Assembly: GCA_003281525.1 (NCBI GenBank)
Contig: QCBT01000001.1
Location: 124,001-188,000 of the forward strand
DNA length: 64,000 bases
Direction: 5' to 3'
DNA from: Prochlorococcus sp. AG-347-J06
GTDB lineage: Bacteria; Cyanobacteriota; Cyanobacteriia; PCC-6307; Cyanobiaceae
Part shown: positions 34,455 to 42,687 of the stretch, one piece after another
Numbering within the stretch: position 1 is the stretch's first letter
How the letters are laid out: each line of letters starts with the position of its first letter
The notes under the pieces: model-generated
Database searches by the model: none
Told to the model about the DNA's origin: nothing
What the model saw: only the letters and a program-made list of their open reading frames with translations
Made by a program: the position numbers and the translations under genes

Positions 34455-34640
34455 ATGGAATTATCTACTAAACCCATACTCCCTGGATCTTTTGTTGTTG
34501 TAAAAGACAATAATTCTATCTATAGAGGATATAAAGGGTTTGTACAAAGAGTTACAAAAAAAAGAGCAGCAGTTCTATTTGAAGGAGGTAATTGGGATAA
34601 ACTCATAACTTTTCAGCTAGCCAATTTGGAAATAGTATAA
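34455..34640 (+). CDS. ndhS: NDH-1 complex subunit NdhS (SH3-like)
   Basis: A 61-residue SH3-like protein: [39 protein letters not shown] and [11 protein letters not shown]. It resembles Synechocystis Ssl0352/NdhS (family DUF3252), which forms part of the ferredoxin-binding site of the photosynthetic NDH-1 complex used in cyclic electron flow. It is 3 bases from the convergent rnc stop. The assignment is from remembered family resemblance; other ndh genes are not in the window. Confidence 0.8.
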   Translation: MELSTKPILPGSFVVVKDNNSIYRGYKGFVQRVTKKRAAVLFEGGNWDKLITFQLANLEIV

Positions 34641-34643
34641 AAA

Positions 34644-35393
34644 TTAAATTTTACCTGTAGTAATAAATTTTTCTATTAAAATTCTAGCTGCATTTGTTTC
34701 TGCTTGTTTATGAGACTTGCCGAATGAAGATGATTCTTTTAATCCTTCGATAAATATATCGCAAGAAAATCTTTTAGGGTCCCCATTTTTCTTTGAGACT
34801 TCCATTATTTTATAGACTGGTAAATCAAAACCTTTACTTTGACACCACTCTTGTAATACTGTTTTCGATTTAAATTTATATGGAGCTTTTAAAAATATTT
34901 CTGCATCTTCCTCCCAAATATCATCTAACCAAAGATTTACTTCCTGAATGGAATTAAAGCACTTGTAAAGAGCACCGATTAAAGCTTCTGTAGCTTCACC
35001 AATAATAGTATTTTTTGAATTTTCATCACCAAGAGCTTTTGGTCCTTTAATTATTAATTTTTCTATATCAATTTTTTCCCCTAATTTAGTTAACCATTCA
35101 TCACTGACAATTTGTGCTCTTAGCTCTGATCTTTCTCCAACACTCATTTGAGGATATTTTTTCTCAATAAAATTAGAAGCCGCTAATCTGAGTACTGCAT
35201 CTCCGAAAAATTCTAGTTTTTCGTAATTTAATATTTTGTCCTCCGAGGAGTGGATAAATGCTTGATTAAAATCTTGAATAATTGAAATATTTTGAGTTCT
35301 AATTATTTCAGAAAATCTTTTTGATTTAATATTTAAAGATTTTAAAAAAGTGGTTATTTGATTAATCCGTTTTGCGTTAATTATATTTGTCAT
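34644..35393 (-). CDS. rnc: Ribonuclease III
   Basis: Cleaves double-stranded RNA in rRNA processing and decay. The 249-residue protein has the nuclease signature YEKLEFFGDAVLRLAA, SELRAQIVSDEWL and GEATEALIGALYK, with the metal-binding Glu/Asp residues kept, followed by a C-terminal double-stranded-RNA-binding domain (about 175-245) ending SHKQAETNAARILIEKF. Its first codon is only 26 bases from rnpB on the same strand. Confidence 0.95.
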   Translation of the reverse strand: MTNIINAKRINQITTFLKSLNIKSKRFSEIIRTQNISIIQDFNQAFIHSSEDKILNYEKLEFFGDAVLRLAASNFIEKKYPQMSVGERSELRAQIVSDEWLTKLGEKIDIEKLIIKGPKALGDENSKNTIIGEATEALIGALYKCFNSIQEVNLWLDDIWEEDAEIFLKAPYKFKSKTVLQEWCQSKGFDLPVYKIMEVSKKNGDPKRFSCDIFIEGLKESSSFGKSHKQAETNAARILIEKFITTGKI

Positions 35394-35418
35394 CTAATTT
35401 GATTAATCATAACAATTA

Positions 35419-35797
35419 GAAAGCAGGTCATAAGCCGGGTTCTGTTCATCTTATTTAATAAGATGGGCAATCATCTATCTAGGACTGGAATTACTTCACA
35501 GTCTCAAGCGGCGCTTAAAAGTAGATTGTTTAATGGTCATAAATCTACTAAGCCTTGCTCCCAGCCGGGGTTTACCTAGCCAACACCTCTCAATGTTGCT
35601 GGTGCGCTCTTACCACACCCTTGCACCCTTGCCATACATAAAGTATTAGGCGGTATGTTTCTGTGGCACTATCCTCACGGTTTCCCGCACTGGGAATTAC
35701 CCAGCAAGCCTGACCATGTGGGAGCCCGGACTTTCCTCAAGAAAGTTTTATTTTGTTTCCAAAATAAAACTTTCTTGCGATTGCCTCTCCTGCTTTC
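35419..35797 (-). ncRNA. rnpB: RNase P RNA (M1 RNA, bacterial type A)
   Basis: The catalytic RNA that trims tRNA 5' ends. On the minus strand the 5' end GAAAGCAGG (35797-35789) pairs perfectly with the 3' end CCTGCTTTC (35427-35419) as helix P1. Conserved core parts include GAGGAAAGTCCGGGCTCC (35738-35721, P4 5' half) and AGAACCCGGCTTATGACC near the 3' end (P4 3' half). A long hairpin of GAAAGTTTTATTTTG and its complement (about 35778-35740) is the P3 arm. The 379-base length fits cyanobacteria. It is divergent from a tRNA-Arg 38 bases away. Confidence 0.96.
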
Positions 35798-35801
35798 ATT
35801 T

Positions 35802-35812
35802 AGCATAATGCT
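35802..35812. repeat. 11-base palindrome in the rnpB/tRNA-Arg divergent spacer
   Basis: AGCAT-A-ATGCT is a perfect inverted repeat with a one-base centre, lying 5-15 bases upstream of the rnpB 5' end and 24 bases upstream of the tRNA. It coincides with where an rnpB -10 element should lie, so it may be a promoter part or an operator; chance is also possible in such AT-rich DNA. Confidence 0.35.
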
Positions 35813-35835
35813 TAATACTCCAAAAATCATCTATT

Positions 35836-35909
<74 letters not shown>

Positions 35910-35987
35910 TAAAAATAAAAAACTATATGTAGTATGTGTGCAAACTTGCTACTCTCTAGCTAGCGTATAGTTAGTAGTAAATCTTTT

Positions 35988-36320
35988 ATGGCTAAGTTGC
36001 ATGATATGCGTTTAAAGCTCTTAATTCAACAAGAGCATGAACGCATTTCTAAATCTCAACCTAATGATTTAGATCTTTCAATAATTCAAGCAAGATGCTT
36101 GTGTTGGCTTGCTCTTTTGGCGGAAGCTCATGAAGATCAAGCAAATGATGCAGAAAAAAGAGGTGATGCCGAGCAAGCAATGGGATGGTTTGCTGATTCT
36201 ATGAGACTAAGAGATGTTATTAATTTGGTTACTAGTATTGAGATACCGTTGCCAGATAGTCCGGATTCACTCGATGAAAATGACGAATTATTAGATGGCC
36301 CTACAATTTTGCCCAAATAG
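35988..36320 (+). CDS. Conserved hypothetical protein (helical)
   Basis: A 110-residue soluble protein without signal or membrane helix. The first 80 residues are predicted helical, with a leucine/alanine/tryptophan-rich core (ARCLCWLALLAEAHEDQAND, EQAMGWFADSMRLRDVIN), followed by an acidic, proline-rich tail (LPDSPDSLDENDELLDGP). The pattern resembles a TPR-like hairpin pair. I recognise no function. Starts 78 bases after the tRNA. Confidence 0.7.
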   Translation: MAKLHDMRLKLLIQQEHERISKSQPNDLDLSIIQARCLCWLALLAEAHEDQANDAEKRGDAEQAMGWFADSMRLRDVINLVTSIEIPLPDSPDSLDENDELLDGPTILPK

Positions 36321-36351
36321 TGAGATGATATAAAAAGACTCATTTTTTCTT

Positions 36352-36807
36352 TTGACTGAAGAACCATGTCAATGCTCTGATTGTCAGAGATTTTATAAAG
36401 AGCATGATCGTCTAATTAGAGAATTTCCTACTTTTAAGCAGCAACAAGAATTGAATTGGGCATCTATTCAATCGTTTAGAACCCTTTGTACTAAGGTTAC
36501 TGATGAGTTGCAGAGACAATTATCTGAAAGAGATTCCAATGAAGACAATAGCCCAAAGGAAAAATATATTTCTGATAAAGACATTACTGAAGCTTTAGAT
36601 GAACTAGAAAGTGTTAATGCATATTTATATTCAATTGAAGCATTAATGGAAAGAATATTTGATACAAAAATTTCAAACAATATTGAATCAAAATTTAAAG
36701 AAATAGCAAATGAATTAGCTCCAGACCCATTAAATATGGATAGATTAATTTTGAATAGATTATTTCATCAAACCCCAGATTCGCCAGATAAGAAAAATAT
36801 TAATTAG
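36352..36807 (+). CDS. Conserved hypothetical protein with N-terminal cysteines
   Basis: A 151-residue acidic, helical protein starting with TTG at 36352 and 31 bases after the previous gene. The N-terminus has C-x-C-x2-C (EEPCQCSDCQRFYKEHDRL), a possible metal site, followed by predicted helices and no membrane segment. Function unknown. The last 8 bases overlap the convergent glgP stop. Confidence 0.7.
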   Translation: MTEEPCQCSDCQRFYKEHDRLIREFPTFKQQQELNWASIQSFRTLCTKVTDELQRQLSERDSNEDNSPKEKYISDKDITEALDELESVNAYLYSIEALMERIFDTKISNNIESKFKEIANELAPDPLNMDRLILNRLFHQTPDSPDKKNIN

Positions 36808-39346
36808 TTAATTTTTCGAAGTCGCAAGTAATTTCAACAGGCATTGGAGATACTTTCCAAATAGTTTTACAGTACTCTCTAATAGATCTATCTGAAGAAA
36901 AATATCCTGATCTAGCAGTATTTAATAATGCCATTTTATTCCAAGACTTTTTATTATTCCAGCATTCACTGACCACATCTTGCTTATTTAAGTAATCTTC
37001 AAAGTCAGCCATAACAAAAAATGGGTCAACTCCTGTAAGGCTATTTAATAAAGGTTTAAATAATTCTTTATCCCCATTGCTGAAATGGCCAATTTCAATA
37101 AGGCGTATAACTTCTTTTAATTCTGGGCATTGATCAATAAAAGTTTTGGGAGAGTAGTTATTATTTTTTAAGTTCATAATTTCGCTTTCAGTTTTACCAA
37201 AAAGAAAGAAATTCTCTTTTTTCACAAGATCTCTTAATTCCACATTCGCTCCATCTAAGGTTCCAATTGTTAACGCTCCATTCATGGCAAACTTCATATT
37301 TCCAGTTCCAGATGCTTCTTTTCCAGCAGTTGAGATTTGTTCTGAAAGATCCGTTGCAGGATAAACTATTTCACCAAGCTTAACGTTATAGTCTGGTAGA
37401 AAAACAACTCTTAATAAACCATCCATATCTGGATCAGAATTAACCACATCAGCAATACCATTAATGAATCTAATCATAAGCTTTGCCATAAAGTAACCTG
37501 GCGCAGCTTTACCTCCGAATATTATTGTTCTAGGGACTTCATACTTGTTTGTACCATTTTTGATTCTTAAATATTGGGCAATAATTTGTAGGGCGTTTAA
37601 ATGTTGCCTTTTGTATTGATGAATTCTTTTTACTTGAACATCAAATAAACTTGATGGATCAACCAGTATTCCAGTTTTTGTATGGATAAAGCTAGCTAAT
37701 TTTCTTTTGCCATTTAGTTTAGTTTCCTCAAATTTTTGCAAAAAATTGTTATCATCTTTTTTCTCTTCTAATTTCTTAAGAAGTTCCATATTTGTTATCC
37801 AGTTTGGTCCAACTTCTTCTTCTAAAAGGTTCGATAGTGATGGATTTGATAGGGCAACCCATCTTCTAGGAGTAACTCCATTAGTTACATTTGTGAATTT
37901 TTCAGGCCACAGATCTGCGAATTCAGGCAGAAGTTGTCTTTTTATAAGATCTGAGTGTAGAGCTGCAACCCCATTTATGTGATGTGCTCCAATTGTAGCT
38001 AAATGAGCCATCCGAACTGATTTGGAGCCTTCTTCATCAATTATTGAGAGTTTTTGAAGGATCTTGTCATCACCAGGGTAACGAAGTCTTAATTGTTGTA
38101 GAAATCTCCAATTAATTTCATAAATAATTTCTAGATGACGAGGAAGAAGATCATTAAATAAACCTAAATCCCATTTTTCTAAAGCTTCTGGCAGTAATGT
38201 GTGATTGGTATAAGCAACTGAAGAGGTTGTTATGTTCCAAGCTTTATCCCAACCTATTTGATATTGGTCAATAAGAAGTCTCATTAATTCTGCAACTGCA
38301 ATAGCAGGATGGGTATCATTCAACTGGACTGTCCAATGCTTAGGGAAATCTGTTATTGCTATTGATCTTTTTTCAAGGCTTCTCAACATATCTTGAAGAG
38401 AACAACTTACAAAAAAGTGTTGTTGTTTGAGTCTTAATCTTCTACCTTCGTCGGTTCCATCATTTGGATAGAGAACTTTTGAAAGAGTTTCAGATGCAAC
38501 TTTTTCTTCGACTGCACCATAATAATCACCAATATTGAATGCATAAAAGTCAAAACTTTCTGTTGCATCAGCTCTCCATAATCTTAATCTGTCACATGTA
38601 TTTACTCTGTACCCTAAAACTGGGACATCATGAGGTACTCCAATCGCATGTTCTGAAGGAATCCATCTTGATCTGTAGTTCCCTTTATCATCTCGATAAT
38701 TTTCAGTTCTCCCTCCAAAACCTACGAAGCATGATTCGTCCGGTTGTGGAAGTTCCCATGGCCATCCACCTTTTAACCATTTGTCAGTAACTTCAACTTG
38801 CCAACCATCCCTAATTAATTGATTGAATATACCAAATTCATATCGAATACCATATCCAACTGCGGGAACTTGTAGAGATGCTAATGATTCCATGTAGCAA
38901 GCTGCGAGTCTCCCAAGTCCACCATTACCTAACCCAGGCTCCTCTTCAACTTCAAGAATTGTTGACAATGATTCAATGCCAAATCTTTTTAAGGCTTCTT
39001 CTGCTTCTTGAGTTATTCCAAGATTGAGAAGATTATTACTTAATTGAGGGCCTATTAAAAATTCTGCTGATAGGTAGGCAACTGTTTTTTGTGGTTTTTT
39101 TCTTATGACTTCTTGGCTAGCTAAATATCTTGTCATTAGCCTATCTTTAACTGCATAACTTAAAGCCATGTACAAATCGTGAGGACTTGCAGAAGTAGCT
39201 AACTTTCCAAGAGTATAAAAAAGATGGGCTGTCATTCCTTGGAAAACAGCATCAGAATCCATGCCAGCTTTCTCAGGATCCAGATAGCAGCCTGGGGTAG
39301 GCAAACGTAGATCAAAGGGTTCGTTGGTATTCATTGGATTAGCCAT
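36800..39346 (-). CDS. glgP: Glycogen phosphorylase
   Basis: Releases glucose-1-phosphate from glycogen, the night-time carbon reserve. The protein of about 850 residues has TVAYLSAEFLIGPQLSNNL, EEPGLGNGGLGRLAACYMES, QLNDTHPAIAVAELMR, and the PLP-lysine signature EASGTGNMKFAMNGALTIG. Of three in-frame ATGs (39364, 39346, 39334) I chose 39346, giving MANPMNTNEPF; the first would add six residues, MAIVCY, and none has a clear ribosome binding site. Monocistronic. Confidence 0.96.
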   Translation of the reverse strand: MANPMNTNEPFDLRLPTPGCYLDPEKAGMDSDAVFQGMTAHLFYTLGKLATSASPHDLYMALSYAVKDRLMTRYLASQEVIRKKPQKTVAYLSAEFLIGPQLSNNLLNLGITQEAEEALKRFGIESLSTILEVEEEPGLGNGGLGRLAACYMESLASLQVPAVGYGIRYEFGIFNQLIRDGWQVEVTDKWLKGGWPWELPQPDESCFVGFGGRTENYRDDKGNYRSRWIPSEHAIGVPHDVPVLGYRVNTCDRLRLWRADATESFDFYAFNIGDYYGAVEEKVASETLSKVLYPNDGTDEGRRLRLKQQHFFVSCSLQDMLRSLEKRSIAITDFPKHWTVQLNDTHPAIAVAELMRLLIDQYQIGWDKAWNITTSSVAYTNHTLLPEALEKWDLGLFNDLLPRHLEIIYEINWRFLQQLRLRYPGDDKILQKLSIIDEEGSKSVRMAHLATIGAHHINGVAALHSDLIKRQLLPEFADLWPEKFTNVTNGVTPRRWVALSNPSLSNLLEEEVGPNWITNMELLKKLEEKKDDNNFLQKFEETKLNGKRKLASFIHTKTGILVDPSSLFDVQVKRIHQYKRQHLNALQIIAQYLRIKNGTNKYEVPRTIIFGGKAAPGYFMAKLMIRFINGIADVVNSDPDMDGLLRVVFLPDYNVKLGEIVYPATDLSEQISTAGKEASGTGNMKFAMNGALTIGTLDGANVELRDLVKKENFFLFGKTESEIMNLKNNNYSPKTFIDQCPELKEVIRLIEIGHFSNGDKELFKPLLNSLTGVDPFFVMADFEDYLNKQDVVSECWNNKKSWNKMALLNTARSGYFSSDRSIREYCKTIWKVSPMPVEITCDFEKLTN

Positions 39347-39500
39347 ATAACAGACGATAGCCATTTTTAAGAAAATTTCTTTGTTGTAACTTCAGATCCA
39401 CACTTGTTGAGTATTTTTGCTTTTTTCTTACATATTTCTTAAAGTGGGCCCTCCATAAACTATCTTCCAATTAGGTAGTTTATTTTTTATCTAATTTTAA

Positions 39501-40868
39501 ATGTATTCCTTACTTGCTGAATTAAGTGCACATGATTTAGAAGTTGCTGAAACGTTGATAGGAGTTATAAGGTTTCTATTGATTTTTTTAGCTGCAAGAG
39601 CATTAGCAGAAGTCTTAGTAAGACTTAGTTTGCCAACGATAGTAGGTGAGCTTCTTGCAGGGGTTGTAATAGGTGCATCAGGATTCCATTTGTTGATACC
39701 ACCCTCTGCTGGAACCGAATTAAATGAAGGACTTGTGCATGTTATTAGCTCATTAGCTTCAATCCCCCCAGAAGCTGTACCTGATGTTTATTTCGAAAGC
39801 TTTCCCTCACTTCAAGCAGTAGCAACACTTGGTTTATATGCACTTTTATTTTTAACAGGCTTAGAAAGTGAGTTAGAGGAATTGGTAGCTGTCGGTGCGC
39901 AGGCTTTTACTGTTGCTATGGCTGGCGTAATTTTACCGTTTGCGTTTGGAACTCTTGGATTAATGTTTATTTTCCAAGTAGATCTAATTCCAGCAGTTTT
40001 TGCTGGAGCATCTATGACAGCAACAAGTATAGGAATTACTGCAAGTGTTTTCGGTGAATTGGGATATTTGAAAACTAGAGAAGGACAGATTGTTATTGGT
40101 GCAGCTGTGTTAGACGATATTTTGGGCATTGTTATTCTGGCAGTTGTAGTCGCCCTTGCTGCCGGAGGTACTTTAGAAATTACTCCTATTGTTAAATTAG
40201 TTGCAGCAGCTGTAGTGTTTGTTATTGCTGCTATTGCATTAAGTAGAACAGCTGCTCCAGGTTTTGATTGGTTATTAGATAGATTAAAAGCTCCTGGAGC
40301 CGTGGTGGTAGCTTCTTTTGTGATACTTGTATTGTGTTGTTTCGTGGCAACAGCCATTGGATTGGAAGCAGCTTTAGGGGCTTTTGCAGCTGGATTGATT
40401 CTTAGTAGTTCTAAAAATAATCATGCAATACAACAATCTGTTTTACCTTTAGTTTCCTTATTCGCAACTATTTTCTTTGTATTAGTTGGAGCTGGAATGG
40501 ATTTATCTGTTATCAATCCACTTGATCCAACAAGCAGATCAGCTCTTGTAGTTGCAGGATTTTTATTAGTTGTTGCGATTATTGGAAAAATTGCAGCCGG
40601 ATGGGTATTTTCAAGTGATAAACCTACAAATAGATTAGTTGTAGGTTTGGGTATGATGCCTAGAGGAGAGGTTGGTTTAATTTTTCTTGGGCTAGGAACA
40701 AGCGCTAAGTTATTAACTCCTTCTCTTGAAGCAGCTATTTTATTAATGGTTATAGGAACGACATTTCTTGCACCTGTACTCTTAAGAATTGTTCTAAAAG
40801 ATAAGCCCCCAAATGATGGCAATAAAATTTCAGATGATGTTGCAGCTGATCCTGTGGGTCTTCTTTAG
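39501..40868 (+). CDS. CPA2-family Na+/H+ antiporter
   Basis: A 455-residue membrane protein with about 12 helices and no C-terminal TrkA domain. LPTIVGELLAGVVIGASGFH and FLTGLESELEELVAVG are typical of the KefB/NapA-like CPA2 group; GAAVLDDILGIVILAVV holds the paired aspartates that carry ions; MMPRGEVGLIFLGLG is the late conserved loop. It probably exports Na+ in exchange for protons, important in seawater. Similar to cyanobacterial NhaS proteins; which number is not decidable. Confidence 0.88.
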   Translation: MYSLLAELSAHDLEVAETLIGVIRFLLIFLAARALAEVLVRLSLPTIVGELLAGVVIGASGFHLLIPPSAGTELNEGLVHVISSLASIPPEAVPDVYFESFPSLQAVATLGLYALLFLTGLESELEELVAVGAQAFTVAMAGVILPFAFGTLGLMFIFQVDLIPAVFAGASMTATSIGITASVFGELGYLKTREGQIVIGAAVLDDILGIVILAVVVALAAGGTLEITPIVKLVAAAVVFVIAAIALSRTAAPGFDWLLDRLKAPGAVVVASFVILVLCCFVATAIGLEAALGAFAAGLILSSSKNNHAIQQSVLPLVSLFATIFFVLVGAGMDLSVINPLDPTSRSALVVAGFLLVVAIIGKIAAGWVFSSDKPTNRLVVGLGMMPRGEVGLIFLGLGTSAKLLTPSLEAAILLMVIGTTFLAPVLLRIVLKDKPPNDGNKISDDVAADPVGLL

Positions 40869-40910
40869 GAAATAAGTTTATTAGAATCAATCAAGATAGA
40901 ATTTCAATGA

Positions 40911-41810
40911 ATGGAAAAGTCAGCTCTGATAGATAGTGATCTAAACTATAACTGGAATTTTTTAAATTACCCAATTCATACAGTTTCCACTCAGCCCGAT
41001 CAAACATTAAAAGAATGTGCAATTTTATTAATTCATGGTTTCGGTGCTTCTACGGATCATTGGAGATTTAATATCCCTGTTTTGAGTACAAAATACGAAG
41101 TTCATGCTATGGATTTACTAGGTTTTGGAAAAAGTCCTAAGCCTCAAGATGTCGAATACTCAGGATCTTTATGGAAAGATCAGGTTGTCGCTTATGTAAA
41201 AGAGAAAATAAAAAAACCTACAATTGTTGTTGGAAATTCATTAGGTGGTTATGCCGCATTAGCAGCTGGTGCAGAATTAAATGAGCTAAACGCAGGAGTG
41301 ATCTTAATTAATGCTGCTGGATATTTTAGTGAAGAAAAAACTATCAAAAAGAATATATTGCAAACTTCAATTGAAACAGTTGCCGGCATATTTTTGAAAA
41401 ATATTGTTCTTCAACGTTTGATTTTTGAGAATATGAGAAATCCAAAAAATATAAAAAAAACTTTGAATCAAGTTTATGTTGATAAAAAAAATGTTGATGA
41501 TTTTTTAGTTGAATCAATAAGGAAGCCTTCTCTAGATTTCGGAGCTTTTAATGTTTTTAGAAGCGTATTTAACCCATCAGGTCCTCAGGGATTGCCGTTG
41601 GATAAGCTATTTGCAAAACTAAATGCGCCATTATTACTTCTTTGGGGAGGGAAAGATCCATGGATGAACACTCCAAAAAAAAGAAATCTATATAAAAAGT
41701 TTACACCAAAGAATACAAAAGAAATTATTCTTGACGCTGGACATTGCCCTCATGATGAGATACCTGAATTAGTTAATCAGCATATTTTGGATTGGGTTGA
41801 TTCTCTTTAA
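40911..41810 (+). CDS. Alpha/beta-hydrolase (copy 2)
   Basis: A 299-residue alpha/beta-hydrolase. Marks: LLIHGFGASTDHWRFN (39-54), MDLLGFGKSP, nucleophile elbow VGNSLGG with Ser110, LWGGKDPW and DAGHCPHDEIPE with the catalytic histidine. These segments closely match the 304-residue protein at 12433-13347, so the two are paralogues. Substrate unknown. It may be in one transcript with the two following genes (gaps 9 and 13 bases). Confidence 0.87.
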   Translation: MEKSALIDSDLNYNWNFLNYPIHTVSTQPDQTLKECAILLIHGFGASTDHWRFNIPVLSTKYEVHAMDLLGFGKSPKPQDVEYSGSLWKDQVVAYVKEKIKKPTIVVGNSLGGYAALAAGAELNELNAGVILINAAGYFSEEKTIKKNILQTSIETVAGIFLKNIVLQRLIFENMRNPKNIKKTLNQVYVDKKNVDDFLVESIRKPSLDFGAFNVFRSVFNPSGPQGLPLDKLFAKLNAPLLLLWGGKDPWMNTPKKRNLYKKFTPKNTKEIILDAGHCPHDEIPELVNQHILDWVDSL

Positions 41811-41819
41811 GTAATAATC

Positions 41820-42674
41820 GTGAAACTTGAATTATCTAATAAGGACCAAGGAATTTTTGTCTTTCAATTAGATAAAAATAATTACATTAAATTTTGTCCT
41901 GGAAGAGGAGGCGTTATTACAAATTGGGTTTCGGATGGTAATGAAATACTTTATTTTGATGAAACAAGATTTATGGACAAGACAAAAAGTCTTAGGGGAG
42001 GCATTCCAATTTTGTTTCCAATTTGTGGAAATCTCAATACTTCTAGTTCAGTATTTGGAAATGATTATTTGCAATTACCACAGCATGGTTTCGCTAGGGA
42101 TTTGCCATGGCAATACTCCTTTAATAAAAATGAAAAATTTTTATGCTTATTCTTAAATGCATCTAAAAAAACCAAAAAATATTATCCTTTCGATTTCGAA
42201 CTAAAAATAGAAGTTACCTTAAAAATTAACTTTTTAGAATTCGAAATTACAATCCATAACAAAACAGATTTTGCTATGCCTATAAATTTTGGTTTACATC
42301 CTTATTTTAATGTTTCAGATTTCAAAAATTTAGAGTTTGTTGATAATCCACTTAATTGTCAGGATCAAGAAAGAAATACTATAAGTAATACTTTGGATGA
42401 ATTAAACAAAATTAATTTAGGAGTTGATCTACTTATGTATACTTCCGGTAGAAGCTCTTTTCGAGATAAGATTTTTAAAAGAGAGGTAACTTTAAATCAT
42501 CCATATCCTTTTGATTTGGGCGTTATTTGGAGTGATCCTCCTAGAAGAATGATATGTCTAGAACCTTGGACAAGTCCCAGAAATTCTTTTGTTGATGGAT
42601 TTAGAAACATTATGATTCCTTCAAATGATAGTAAAAGGTTAAATGCCTCAATACAAATAAAATCTCTTAAGTAA
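41820..42674 (+). CDS. Galactose mutarotase-like (aldose 1-epimerase) protein
   Basis: A 284-residue beta-sandwich protein with a GTG start 9 bases after the hydrolase. It has the YeaD/glucose-6-phosphate-1-epimerase-type pattern: GRGGVITNWVSDGNEILYFD, LRGGIPILFPICGN, PQHGFARDLPW with the catalytic histidine, and NFGLHPYFNV; the C-terminus has MICLEPWTSPRNS. Likely interconverts sugar or sugar-phosphate anomers; exact sugar unknown. Confidence 0.82.
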   Translation: MKLELSNKDQGIFVFQLDKNNYIKFCPGRGGVITNWVSDGNEILYFDETRFMDKTKSLRGGIPILFPICGNLNTSSSVFGNDYLQLPQHGFARDLPWQYSFNKNEKFLCLFLNASKKTKKYYPFDFELKIEVTLKINFLEFEITIHNKTDFAMPINFGLHPYFNVSDFKNLEFVDNPLNCQDQERNTISNTLDELNKINLGVDLLMYTSGRSSFRDKIFKREVTLNHPYPFDLGVIWSDPPRRMICLEPWTSPRNSFVDGFRNIMIPSNDSKRLNASIQIKSLK

Positions 42675-42687
42675 TTTTGCAATACTT

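Noticed and set aside
39812-40357. 181-codon open frame on the minus strand inside the antiporter gene
   Set aside because: It is antisense to clear membrane-protein coding sequence. The composition (many Ala, Thr, Asn, Pro) is what reverse reading of Gly/Ala/Val/Leu-rich helices gives, and there is no known motif.
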